A stretch of DNA of 20,416 nucleotides. It comes from an uncultured Clostridia bacterium (GTDB lineage: Bacteria > Bacillota > Clostridia > TANB77 > CAG-508). Positions within the stretch are counted from its first letter, which is position 1. Each line of letters opens with the position of its first letter. The notes under the pieces were generated by a model. That model made no database searches. It saw only the letters and a program-made list of their open reading frames with translations, and was not told where the DNA came from. This document shows, piece by piece, positions 7,431 through 15,469 of this stretch. The stretch is from positions 1 to 20,416 of the forward strand of contig CAKPKU010000019.1 in NCBI GenBank assembly GCA_934167365.1, read 5' to 3'. The translations under genes were made by a program, and so were the position numbers.

Positions 7431-8501
7431 TTATTTTTCTAATATTTCAAGTCCAATTTCAAGAGCATTTTCTAATATTTCTTTATCATAATTTTCATCA
7501 TTCATTCGTGACATAATCTCTTGAACAAATAGACCTTTTAATGTAGTTTCGTTAGAAATTTCTTGTATATTGTAGTTTAATTTAGTTAAATTTTTGTATT
7601 TTATAATGTTTTGCCTTGTTATCACCTTTTTTAAATTATACATATCTATTTCAAATGATCTTTTACCTACCAATATTATTTCATAAAAATCTTTTTCATT
7701 TAAGTATATTAAATTTAAGTGCTCTATTAATTCATCAGCTGAATTAAACTGTCCAACATCAACTTCTAAAACTTTGAATTCAGATTCATCTAATGGAATA
7801 AATTCAGTTTGTAAGCCTTCTTCATCTATATTGCCAACAACCATTCCATGTTTTCCTTCTTCATCAAAACCTATTGCTATTGTTGAGCCCGGATAAACAA
7901 TATGCTCTTCTTTTGTATAATTACTTTTATGTATGTGACCTAATGCAACATAATCAAAACCTATTTTTTCAAGAGCAGATCTTTGAATTGCATTGTATTG
8001 CCTTTCAGTATTATTAGTACCATTCAATGTTCCATGTGTAATTAATATATTAATTTTGTTTTTATCTTCTAATTCAAAATTTTCAATTTCAGAATTAGTA
8101 TAGTAAAAATCGTTAAATCCATAACCATAAATATTAACATTTTCAGTATTGACAACAGATATTGATGGTCCAAATATATAAACATTATTATTCCAATTAT
8201 ATTTGCTGTAAAAAGAATTTTTTAAATATGGATCATGATTTCCTGGTGTAATAAAAACTTTGGTATTACTTATTTCTTTAAATAAATTGTTAATATATTC
8301 AATTGTGCTTTCTCGTATAAACTTATGTTCATATAAGTCTCCTGCAATAAATAAATATTCAATTTCATTATCTTTTATAAAATCAATTATTTTTCTAAAA
8401 ATTTTTCTTTGATCTAATCTTCTTAAAATTCCCAAATTACTGTTGTTCATTTGTGAAAATGAAGTATCAAAATGCATATCTGCAATATGTACAAATTTCA
8501 T
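7431..8501 (-). CDS. yhaO: SbcD/YhaO-like metallophosphoesterase (DNA exonuclease family)
   Basis: The protein has 356 residues and is a calcineurin-like phosphoesterase of the SbcD/Mre11/YhaO family. All metal-binding motifs are present: DMH (D8, H10), GDLY (D55), GNHD (88-90, with N88 and H89), H156 in ITHG and GHIH (H189, H191). The strand YPGSTIAIGFDEEG follows, which in SbcD proteins closes the catalytic domain. A C-terminal region of about 120 residues probably contacts the ATPase partner. It starts at the ATG at 8501, with GAGAGG 5 nt upstream. It is the first gene of a two-gene unit with yhaN, 15 nt apart, under a consensus promoter. Family members cut DNA with Mn2+ and depend on the ATPase for access to ends or hairpins; the substrate here is inferred. 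No truncation is seen. Confidence 0.9.
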   Translation of the reverse strand: MKFVHIADMHFDTSFSQMNNSNLGILRRLDQRKIFRKIIDFIKDNEIEYLFIAGDLYEHKFIRESTIEYINNLFKEISNTKVFITPGNHDPYLKNSFYSKYNWNNNVYIFGPSISVVNTENVNIYGYGFNDFYYTNSEIENFELEDKNKINILITHGTLNGTNNTERQYNAIQRSALEKIGFDYVALGHIHKSNYTKEEHIVYPGSTIAIGFDEEGKHGMVVGNIDEEGLQTEFIPLDESEFKVLEVDVGQFNSADELIEHLNLIYLNEKDFYEIILVGKRSFEIDMYNLKKVITRQNIIKYKNLTKLNYNIQEISNETTLKGLFVQEIMSRMNDENYDKEILENALEIGLEILEK

Positions 8502-8526
8502 ATAAACCTCTCAATGTTTTTTTTAA

Positions 8527-8555
8527 TTTATATCACACAACACATTTAAAGTCAA
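8527..8555 (-). promoter_or_regulatory. Promoter of yhaO-yhaN
   Basis: On the minus strand: -35 TTGACT (8555-8550), 17-nt spacer and -10 TATAAA (8532-8527) preceded by TGA (extended -10). It lies 25 nt before the start at 8501. Confidence 0.7.
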
Positions 8556-8587
8556 CGAAAAAAGAACAATTGTTTTATTTTGTTTCA

Positions 8588-8624
8588 GAACAATAGCGGA
8601 CTAAAAGTCCGCGTTAAATTGTTC
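8588..8624. repeat. Nested hairpin with GCGGACT stem, related to the htrA terminator
   Basis: The outer arms are GAACAAT (8588-8594) and ATTGTTC (8618-8624). The inner arms are GCGGACT (8596-8602) and AGTCCGC (8606-8612) around AAA. The inner hairpin, AGCGGACT-AAA-AGTCCGC, is identical to the terminator hairpin at 16800-16818. A third GAACAAT lies at 8564-8570. No T-tract follows directly, so it is not an obvious terminator here. Confidence 0.7.
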
Positions 8625-8627
8625 GTG

Positions 8628-8668
8628 CGCCAAAATTACGCAGTAATTTTGTGTGCAATGTTTTGGCG
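8628..8668. repeat. Intergenic repeat module, copy A, 36-nt motif with alternative hairpins
   Basis: CGCCAAAA (8628-8635) pairs with TTTTGGCG (8661-8668). Alternatively CAAAATTAC (8631-8639) pairs with GTAATTTTG (8643-8651). The two pairings exclude each other. Bases 8631-8666 are the motif shared with 4018-4053. Confidence 0.7.
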
Positions 8669-8673
8669 AAGCC

Positions 8674-8776
8674 TTTTTATATAATAGGAAATCGCCTTCT
8701 TTAAAATATTAAACAAATTAAATTTACCGTTAATTTAATTTATACCCATATGTAGAATTTTCCTATTATATAAAAA
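8674..8776. repeat. 103-bp palindromic element with perfect 18-bp terminal inverted repeats
   Basis: The left arm (8674-8691, TTTTTATATAATAGGAAA) is an exact reverse complement of the right arm (8759-8776). The interior contains a second inverted repeat, AAATTAAAT (8715-8723) with ATTTAATTT (8733-8741). There is no open reading frame inside. Size and architecture resemble a miniature inverted-repeat element or a large cruciform; target-site duplications are not evident. The right arm recurs at 4074-4091 with one mismatch. Confidence 0.7.
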
Positions 8777-8816
8777 ATGAGATTCAAGTTACATATATAA
8801 CTTAAATCTCATTTTT
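8773..8816 (-). terminator. Terminator of the large adhesin gene
   Basis: AAAAATGAGATT (8773-8784) pairs with AATCTCATTTTT (8805-8816), and inside it AAGTTA (8786-8791) pairs with TAACTT (8798-8803). This gives an 18-bp stem with one mismatch and a 6-nt loop. The minus-strand RNA ends in a U-run, so this fits an intrinsic terminator for the gene ending at 8841. Its left arm overlaps the A-run of the palindromic element by four bases. Confidence 0.8.
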
Positions 8817-8840
8817 CTAATATTATATTTATTTTATAAT

Positions 8841-11800
8841 TTATACTAAATATTTCTTAATTCCATAAACTCCTGCTGTTACTATTAATAAAACTCCAAA
8901 TCCTATTGAAACATATGTTATTATATCAGATCCTGTTTTTACTGTTAACATTACAGGTGCATCATCTATGTCATCTTCACCTGGTACTTTATTATTTGGT
9001 GTTGAGTCAATATCTTTTGCTCCATGATCATTATAATCTTCACTTATTTCAGCAGTATTTGTCATTACTCCCATATTGTTTTTGCTATTAACCCAAGTTA
9101 ATAAAATTGAAACTTCTGCACTTTCTCCTGGTTGTAATAAAGTGTTTTCTAATTCTCTTGTAACAACTTTTCCATCTTTTTCAGTCCAGTTTTTATTGTC
9201 AGCTGCAACAAATTTTAAACCTTCAGGAATATAATCAGATACTTCTTTAGCATATCCAGCAATTTCACCTTCATTAGTTACTCTTATTGAATATCTAAAT
9301 TTAACAGTAACTTCATTTAATTTACTTTTCTTTAAGTCAACTTTTACAACATCTTCTGGATTATCTTCAGCTTTATGACCAGTTTCATAAACTTTAGTTT
9401 CTCCATCTTCTATTACAATTGCTTGTGTAACCCATTTTCTTAATGCTAAATCGAAATATTTAACTTTAACTTTTTCAATGTCTTGGTCATCTTCGCCTTC
9501 ATTCCATTCATTTGGAATAGAATCTCTATCTGTAACTTTATTTTTGTTTGAATCTGCATCTTGAGTAATTTGGGCATAATTTACTAATATTCTATCTGAT
9601 GTGCCTGGTTCGATTACTTTAAATGAAACTTTAACATCTTTATAATCTAATTCAGTCATTGTTTTTGTATTAAATCCTTTTATTATAGAATTTTCTAAAT
9701 AATTAGTTACAATTAAATCTGCTTTTGATGCATCAGTAGTGACAACATATGTTTTTCCACCATAAGTTATTGAATTTTCTGACTTTGTATTATTAGATTC
9801 TGCATACATTACCCATTTATATTGTGTATTTGTACTATCTTGTGGTAAAAATTCTAAACCATCTGGTATATCATCCATAATCTTCATTGCATATCCATCA
9901 GCTTCACCTTCGTTGTAAACTCTTATTGTATATGTAACAATATCGTTTGTACAAACTTCTACTGGGTCTTTTGGATGATCATATTTAGCTGTTGTAACTG
10001 TTCCTGTTTTTAATTCAGAAACATCTACTTTTGGAATTCTTGATGTTATATCTTTATCATTAACTTTAGTTATAAATTTACGTAATGCCAAATCAAAATC
10101 TTTTTTCTCATTTGGTATAGTAATTGTAATTAGTGAATCAGAAACATCAATTGTAACTGAACTATCACTTCCATCTAATTTTGTATTTGTTTTATCTAAT
10201 ATGTATTTATTGTTTTCTTTTTTTGTTACTATATTTAATATAATATCTTTATCATAACCTTTATATCCATCTGGTGCAGTTGTTTCAGTTATAGACATTA
10301 CTTTTTTCTCATTTTCTGAAGTAATTTTTTGATCTTTTAATACTTCGACTTCTCCTTGCTCATTAGTAGGACCAACTTTTAAATTAAAGTCTTTTCCTAT
10401 TGTAAAGTATGCTCCTGCTAATCCTTGATTTTTATTAGAAGAATCAACTTTCTTAATTACTACATTATATTGTCCTGTAATTTCTTTTACTTCTACTGTT
10501 TCAAAGTCATCATCATCTTGAACTCCTGGGTAGTAATCTTTAACTTCTGATGTTTTTCCAGATTTATCTGTATATGTGTATGTTTTAGATTCCTCATACC
10601 ATTTTTCTAAATTTAAACTTCCAGAAATTGTATTTTGTACAGAATCTCTATCAGAATCGCCTATTGCTTTTGCTGATTTCCATGTTCCATTATCATTATA
10701 TCCATAATTTGTTATTTCTGCTCTATTTGTTATATATCCAGTTGCATTTTCAGAAACTTCACAAATTATTTTTACTTCTTGATAAATATTTTCTTTTTCT
10801 CCATTTAATATTCTAGTTATGGAGTCTGCTTTTATTACTGTATTTCCATTATATTTTAATACAATCTTTTTGCTTCCACTTGTTGCATCTGTTGTATATT
10901 CTTTAGAACTTTCATCTGCTATTTTAACAAATTTCAATCCATCTGGTAAGTAATCTGTTATTTCTTTAGCATATCCATCTATTTCACCTTCGTTGTAAAC
11001 TCTTATTGTATATTCGATTTTACTTCCATTGTTTACAAGTAGGCTTTGTTTAGTATGATGATATGCAGCTGTACCAAATTCATCTAAAATTGTTTTTGAT
11101 TCAGCATCAATTACTGGTGCTCTACTTACAGAAGGTGCTTTATCATCAACTTTAGAAATAAATTTTCTTAAGCTTAAATCAAATTTTCCTTTTTCAACTT
11201 CTTTATTTGGTACATAAATCATTATAGTATTATTATCTTTAAATGAAATCTTACAAGTTCCATTAGTTCCATTTCCTGTTAATTTAACATTTTCTTTATC
11301 TAATATATAATTATTTCCTGATGATTTAAATTTAACAGATAAATTTAATGTTCCATTATATTTTTCAAATCCTTCTGGTGCTGTATCTTCAACAATTGTA
11401 TATTTATCTTCAGCAGAAACTGAAGTAATGGATTTATCTGATGTTATAATAAGTTCACCATCACTATTAGTGTTTTCAGATTTTTTATTTTCTGCTCCAC
11501 TTATTGTAAAAACTGCTGGATTATTTGTTATAGCTGTTGAACCATCAGCTTTAGTTTTAACTAATTTGATAGTATATTTTCCTGAATAAGTAGTTTCTTT
11601 TTTATCAGAAAATCCTTTTTTAGTTATTTCCTTATTTATATTTATTACATTTTGATTTTTACCATTTACTAATGCAATAGCAGTTACTTTAGCTCCAGAA
11701 AACATTTCTGCAACTTTTATTTCAGCTGAAGTTACATTTGCATAATCTGTAATATCAATATAAAAAGCTCCTGTTTTTGTATCAACTTTTATTTTTTCAC

Positions 11801-12719
11801 TTGAAACCTCTTTAGTGTTTCCATCAACAGTAGTAACTTTTGCTGTTATTTTTGATTTTAAATTGCTATCTATATTTAAAGTTACACCACTTGATTTTAA
11901 GTAATATGGTCCTACTTGTTTTTTAGTAATATCTAATTTTGCATTTGAATTATCTAATGAAATAGCATTTGAAAATGTTCCATTTGATGTATATTCAGAA
12001 TTTTTGTCTGCTAAATATTTTAAAGCATGATATAAATATTTGCATGCATTTTGATCATCAGAAGTTATATTTGTTCCTGAAATACCAGCATTAATAAATT
12101 TATCGCAGTCTATCTTTTCTTTATTTTTTGTATAATTCCAAAGATTTAACTGTTCAATTACTTCTATTAAATTTCTATCAATTTTATTTCCTTTTTGGTC
12201 TTTTCCACTACCAACTGTTTTATTTAATGATTTTATATTATCAGCAGTAATGTTTCCATATGCACTAACTTCTTTTTTTACATCAGTAGATGTTACTAGC
12301 TCTGCTAAATATTCTAGTGAAACATCTGCATTTTTAGCAGTACTTATGTACATATGATCAACAAGCCATAGTGCAGATCCATAATTGCTAAAATATTTGC
12401 TACATTCATTTGAGTTGTATAAATTTATCTCTTTATTGTAAGTAGCATAACTTAAATGAGTTCCTTCATCTATACAGTATAAGTTATTATATTTTGCCTC
12501 CTTTTCTGATTGTCCTGGTGCCACCTCTGGCATTAAAATATCTTTGCTACCAGCACTAACTTTCATCGAAGCTGATCTTAAATCAACACTTACTGGTGTA
12601 TCAGCATCTGATTTTGGCCATGCTATTATCCCCAAAATGATTGCTACTGCTAATAGCACTATTGTAGAATTTCGTATAGCTTTATTTTGTAACAAAGCCA
12701 TCATTTTCATTTTAAACAT
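8841..12719 (-). CDS. Large multidomain surface adhesin (thioester-like, SpaA-like and DUF11-like domains)
   Basis: The protein has 1292 residues, with an N-terminal export signal (hydrophobic core about 18-34). Residues about 75-260 resemble a thioester domain: YCIDEG gives Cys82, and VIEQLNLWNYT gives Gln190 in the place of the TQXA-type Gln, so a Cys-Gln thioester is possible. SpaA-like (prealbumin-fold) domains follow at about 380-505 (E in TIVEDTAPEGF) and 750-870 (TETTAPDGY). Three repeated DUF11-like isopeptide-type domains begin FDLSLRKF (513), FDLALRKF (875) and FDLALRKW (1089), each with Y-x-I-R-V-x-NEGE and GYA-K-x-x-D-x-x-P-x-GL. The C-terminus has VKTGSD (1260-1265), a transmembrane segment and KKYLV, a sorting-signal-like end without canonical LPXTG. 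The ATG at 12719 has AGGAAGG 8 nt upstream. It is probably a covalently cross-linked wall adhesin or pilin-like stalk; its target is unknown. Confidence 0.85.
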   Translation of the reverse strand: MFKMKMMALLQNKAIRNSTIVLLAVAIILGIIAWPKSDADTPVSVDLRSASMKVSAGSKDILMPEVAPGQSEKEAKYNNLYCIDEGTHLSYATYNKEINLYNSNECSKYFSNYGSALWLVDHMYISTAKNADVSLEYLAELVTSTDVKKEVSAYGNITADNIKSLNKTVGSGKDQKGNKIDRNLIEVIEQLNLWNYTKNKEKIDCDKFINAGISGTNITSDDQNACKYLYHALKYLADKNSEYTSNGTFSNAISLDNSNAKLDITKKQVGPYYLKSSGVTLNIDSNLKSKITAKVTTVDGNTKEVSSEKIKVDTKTGAFYIDITDYANVTSAEIKVAEMFSGAKVTAIALVNGKNQNVININKEITKKGFSDKKETTYSGKYTIKLVKTKADGSTAITNNPAVFTISGAENKKSENTNSDGELIITSDKSITSVSAEDKYTIVEDTAPEGFEKYNGTLNLSVKFKSSGNNYILDKENVKLTGNGTNGTCKISFKDNNTIMIYVPNKEVEKGKFDLSLRKFISKVDDKAPSVSRAPVIDAESKTILDEFGTAAYHHTKQSLLVNNGSKIEYTIRVYNEGEIDGYAKEITDYLPDGLKFVKIADESSKEYTTDATSGSKKIVLKYNGNTVIKADSITRILNGEKENIYQEVKIICEVSENATGYITNRAEITNYGYNDNGTWKSAKAIGDSDRDSVQNTISGSLNLEKWYEESKTYTYTDKSGKTSEVKDYYPGVQDDDDFETVEVKEITGQYNVVIKKVDSSNKNQGLAGAYFTIGKDFNLKVGPTNEQGEVEVLKDQKITSENEKKVMSITETTAPDGYKGYDKDIILNIVTKKENNKYILDKTNTKLDGSDSSVTIDVSDSLITITIPNEKKDFDLALRKFITKVNDKDITSRIPKVDVSELKTGTVTTAKYDHPKDPVEVCTNDIVTYTIRVYNEGEADGYAMKIMDDIPDGLEFLPQDSTNTQYKWVMYAESNNTKSENSITYGGKTYVVTTDASKADLIVTNYLENSIIKGFNTKTMTELDYKDVKVSFKVIEPGTSDRILVNYAQITQDADSNKNKVTDRDSIPNEWNEGEDDQDIEKVKVKYFDLALRKWVTQAIVIEDGETKVYETGHKAEDNPEDVVKVDLKKSKLNEVTVKFRYSIRVTNEGEIAGYAKEVSDYIPEGLKFVAADNKNWTEKDGKVVTRELENTLLQPGESAEVSILLTWVNSKNNMGVMTNTAEISEDYNDHGAKDIDSTPNNKVPGEDDIDDAPVMLTVKTGSDIITYVSIGFGVLLIVTAGVYGIKKYLV

Positions 12720-12754
12720 TCAACAATCCTTCCTTTCTAATAAAACTAACAATT

Positions 12755-12783
12755 ATTTTAGCATATATATGCATTTTTTACAA
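12755..12783 (-). promoter_or_regulatory. Promoter of the adhesin gene (extended -10)
   Basis: On the minus strand: -35 TTGTAA (12783-12778), 17-nt spacer, -10 TAAAAT (12760-12755) preceded by TGC. The spacer contains the perfect palindrome GCATATATATGC (12761-12772). A consensus TTGACA lies slightly further upstream but is not correctly spaced to this -10. Confidence 0.55.
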
Positions 12784-12804
12784 GTTTTATGTCAATTTTT
12801 GTGA

Positions 12805-12832
12805 AAATAAAAAGGAATTAATAAATAATTCC
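12805..12832 (-). terminator. Terminator overlapping the end of the nucleoside phosphorylase gene
   Basis: GGAATTA (12814-12820) and TAATTCC (12826-12832) form a 7-bp stem with a 5-nt loop. On the minus strand CCTTTTTATTTT follows. The stop codon at 12820-12818 lies inside the stem. Confidence 0.7.
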
Positions 12833-14119
12833 TAAAATATGCTTTGGTTTTTCCACAATTTCTTGTGAAATCTCATAACATTTTTTTAATTTTTTGACAG
12901 CTGTTTCTCCTAATTCTATGTCATCAGAGTGAACATAAGCAATTATATCTCCATTTTCAACTCTATCTCCAATTTTCTTTTTAATTATAATTCCAACCTT
13001 ATTATCTATTTCATCTTCTTTTTTTACTCTACCAGCTCCAAGCTCACAAGAAATATAGCCAATTTTCTCATTTTCAAAAGACTTTATATATCCACTCTTA
13101 TCACAAACAACTGGCATAACAAATTTAGATTTTTCAAATTTAGAAACATCATCAATATATGAAGTATCTCCACCTTGGTTTGCCACAAGCTCTCTAAATT
13201 TTTTTAGTGCCTTTTTATTTTTAATATTGTTTAATATAGCTTTTCTATTTTCATCGATATTATCACCTTTTCCAGCTAGTTTAATCATAAAACTACCTAA
13301 TGTCAAAACAATATCTTCAACATCTTTTTCCATATTTCCATTTAATGCTTCTATTGCCTCTACAACTTCCAATGAATTACCAATAGAATAACCAATTGGT
13401 TCATTCATATTAGTTAGAACACAAATAGTCTCTTTTTTAGCTAATTTTCCAATTCCAATCATTGTTTCACATAGTTTTTTAGCATCCTCCATATTTTTCA
13501 TAAAAGCCCCACTACCAACTGTAACTTCTAATACAATTTTTTCTGCTCCTGCTGCAATTTTTTTACTCATAATACTAGATGCAATTAGTGGTATACTATC
13601 AACACAAGAAATTGTATCTCTTAATGCATAGATTTTTTTATCTGCTGGTGCTAAATTTAATGTTTGACCCATTAAACAAATTCCAATATTTTTTACATTT
13701 TCCTTAAATTTTTCTATATCTATATTTGTACTATACCCTGGTATTGATTCTAACTTATCAATTGTTCCTCCAGTATAACCTAATCCCCTACCAGACATTT
13801 TTGCAACTGGAACTCCTAAAGATGCTACTACTGGCATTAAAATTAATGTTATTTTATCTCCAATTCCGCCTGTGCTATGTTTGTCAACAACTTCCCCCAA
13901 GTCTGATAAATCTAAAACTTCTCCAGATTCAGACATTGCTAAAGTAAAGTTTGTTGTTTCTTCATAATTCATTCCATTAATATAAATTGCCATTATCAAA
14001 GCAGCAGCTTGATAATCTGTTATATTTCCATTTGTATAATTTTTTATAAAAAAATCAATTTCCTCTTTACTTAAAGTTTTTCCATCTCTCTTTTTTGAAA
14101 TAATTTCTAAAATGTTCAT
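12818..14119 (-). CDS. pdp: Pyrimidine-nucleoside (thymidine/uridine) phosphorylase
   Basis: The enzyme splits pyrimidine nucleosides with phosphate into the free base and (deoxy)ribose-1-phosphate in nucleoside salvage. Its 433 residues match the usual length of Bacillus Pdp. The phosphate-binding loop DKHSTGGIGDK is at 79-89 and the signature SGRGLGYTGGT at 109-119. The base-binding set R166, S181 and K185 keeps the same mutual spacing as R171/S186/K190 of E. coli thymidine phosphorylase. A C-terminal alpha/beta domain includes the GAGRVKKEDEI block. The start at 14119 has AAGGTGA upstream. It is the last gene of a unit with rnhB (25-nt gap) and a membrane protein. I cannot separate thymidine-specific (DeoA) from broad-range (Pdp) specificity from sequence alone; Pdp is more likely in a Firmicute. 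Confidence 0.92.
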   Translation of the reverse strand: MNILEIISKKRDGKTLSKEEIDFFIKNYTNGNITDYQAAALIMAIYINGMNYEETTNFTLAMSESGEVLDLSDLGEVVDKHSTGGIGDKITLILMPVVASLGVPVAKMSGRGLGYTGGTIDKLESIPGYSTNIDIEKFKENVKNIGICLMGQTLNLAPADKKIYALRDTISCVDSIPLIASSIMSKKIAAGAEKIVLEVTVGSGAFMKNMEDAKKLCETMIGIGKLAKKETICVLTNMNEPIGYSIGNSLEVVEAIEALNGNMEKDVEDIVLTLGSFMIKLAGKGDNIDENRKAILNNIKNKKALKKFRELVANQGGDTSYIDDVSKFEKSKFVMPVVCDKSGYIKSFENEKIGYISCELGAGRVKKEDEIDNKVGIIIKKKIGDRVENGDIIAYVHSDDIELGETAVKKLKKCYEISQEIVEKPKHILGIIY

Positions 14120-14144
14120 TTGTAAATCACCTTAACCTTTTTTC

Positions 14145-14777
14145 TTAATTTTTAACAATATTTTTTACAAAACTCAACCTATGCAATGGGCACAAACCAT
14201 ATTCTTTTATTGCATTAATATGAGCTGCTGTTCCATAACCTTTATGTTTTGCAAATCCATATTGAGGATAAATTTCATCCCATTGTCTCATTATTCTATC
14301 CCTTGTAACCTTTGCAATAATTGATGCTGCTGCGATTGAATAACTTTTAGCATCACCTTTAATTATTGGTCTATATTCAATTCCACATGTATCTATACCT
14401 GTTAATGCATCTACCAATATTATTTCTGGTTTAACAGATAACGATTTTACTGATTCTGTTAAACCTGCCTTTGTTGCATTTAATATATTTATCCTATCAA
14501 TTTCATTTTGATCTACAATACCTACACTATAACTTATTGCTTCTTCTATAATTAAATCATATAATTTTTCCCTCTTTTTTTCAGAAACTTTTTTTGAATC
14601 ATTTACCCCTTCAATCATAGAATCCTTTGGCATAATTACTGATGCAACTACGACTGGACCTGCAAGAGGACCTCTACCAGCTTCATCAATACCACATATA
14701 TAATTATATCCTTCCTCATATACGTTGTTATCTATAATTTTTAGTTCATTAAGTCTTTGTAATTCTTTTTCCTTCAT
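14145..14777 (-). CDS. rnhB: Ribonuclease HII
   Basis: RNase HII nicks RNA-DNA hybrids, especially at single ribonucleotides misincorporated in DNA. Its 210 residues have a normal length for the core enzyme. The family block CGIDEAGRGPLAGPV supplies D31 and E32. D123 lies in ILVDAL and D160 in KVTRDRIM, completing the DEDD active site. The C-terminal YPQYGFAKHKGYGTAAH and LHRLSF blocks are typical. The ATG at 14777 has AGGAG 7 nt upstream. It starts 9 nt after the preceding membrane protein gene and lies 25 nt before pdp, so it is in the middle of a three-gene unit. No anomalies are seen. Confidence 0.97.
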   Translation of the reverse strand: MKEKELQRLNELKIIDNNVYEEGYNYICGIDEAGRGPLAGPVVVASVIMPKDSMIEGVNDSKKVSEKKREKLYDLIIEEAISYSVGIVDQNEIDRINILNATKAGLTESVKSLSVKPEIILVDALTGIDTCGIEYRPIIKGDAKSYSIAAASIIAKVTRDRIMRQWDEIYPQYGFAKHKGYGTAAHINAIKEYGLCPLHRLSFVKNIVKN

Positions 14778-14786
14778 TTTTTTCTC

Positions 14787-15293
14787 CTACTCTATATTAT
14801 TATTAATTTCATTTTTTGAATCTGTATTTTCAATTAAATCAGATAATTTATATTTTACAACACCATCTATAAAAATTCCATCTTTATATATAACTTCTGC
14901 TGAATTATAATTTACAATATAAGAGCTGTCTTCTTTATTATAAATTTCTTCAGATATTCCCATTAATTCAATATCTTGGTTATTTAATATATAATAATTT
15001 TGTAGCTCCTCATCTAGTATATTAATTGACTTTAATAAATTAATTATATTCTCATTATTTGATTCGTTAACCTTTTTTCCAAAATAATTATCAGTATTTT
15101 TATTAACCTCAGATTCTCCCTTAATAACTTTAATTTTCGCCTGTAATACAAGCATATCTGTTTTTATATCATCATCTTTGCTTTCATTTACCTTTTTATT
15201 TATGTACTTGCTAGAAATAGCAATAGCTGTTATTATAACAGCAAATATTGATATTAATATTACTAATTTTATTGTATGCCTTTTTTTGTTCAT
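14787..15293 (-). CDS. Hypothetical single-pass membrane protein
   Basis: I do not recognise a family with confidence. The 168 residues comprise a basic N-terminus, one transmembrane segment (about 9-29), a charged helical stretch beginning DDIKTDMLVLQAKIKVIKG, and a more compact region with YYILNNQDIELMGI and SYIVNYNSAEVIYKDG. The C-terminus is rich in Asn, Asp and Glu. The order (N-terminal hydrophobic helix, amphipathic helix, small beta region) is loosely reminiscent of pilin-like or secreted anchor proteins, but there is no prepilin cleavage motif. The ATG at 15293 has GAGG 8 nt upstream (GAGGAAAGTT before ATG). It is the first gene of a unit with rnhB and pdp. Its promoter is divergent from htrA, so an envelope role is possible but only inferred. 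Confidence 0.75.
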   Translation of the reverse strand: MNKKRHTIKLVILISIFAVIITAIAISSKYINKKVNESKDDDIKTDMLVLQAKIKVIKGESEVNKNTDNYFGKKVNESNNENIINLLKSINILDEELQNYYILNNQDIELMGISEEIYNKEDSSYIVNYNSAEVIYKDGIFIDGVVKYKLSDLIENTDSKNEINNNIE

Positions 15294-15330
15294 AACTTTC
15301 CTCTTTTAATAAACCTTTCTTTTTTTGATG

Positions 15331-15359
15331 ATTATATATCATTTTCCCCTGCTGTACAA
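15331..15359 (-). promoter_or_regulatory. Promoter of the membrane protein-rnhB-pdp unit
   Basis: On the minus strand there is a consensus -10 TATAAT (15336-15331), a 17-nt spacer and a weak -35 TTGTAC (15359-15354). It lies 38 nt before the start codon at 15293. Confidence 0.5.
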
Positions 15360-15429
15360 TTGTTTTAAGCTTTTTTTAAGGAAAGTCTATAAATTAAAAC
15401 ATTTTTTTCACAAAATTTTCACAAATATC

Positions 15430-15469
15430 TTGTATGATTTATATCAATAAGTTATTATGGTTATATAAT
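15430..15469 (+). promoter_or_regulatory. Candidate htrA promoter region
   Basis: Two overlapping possibilities are visible. One is TTGTAT (15430-15435) with a 17-nt spacer to TATTAT (15453-15458). The other uses the perfect -10 TATAAT (15464-15469), which lacks a good -35. Either would transcribe the protease gene at 15535. The second -10 lies inside the loop of the inverted repeat at 15447-15482. Confidence 0.45.

Noticed and set aside
8674..8776. Palindromic element called as an insertion sequence
   Set aside because: Only 103 bp, no transposase frame, and no obvious target-site duplication.
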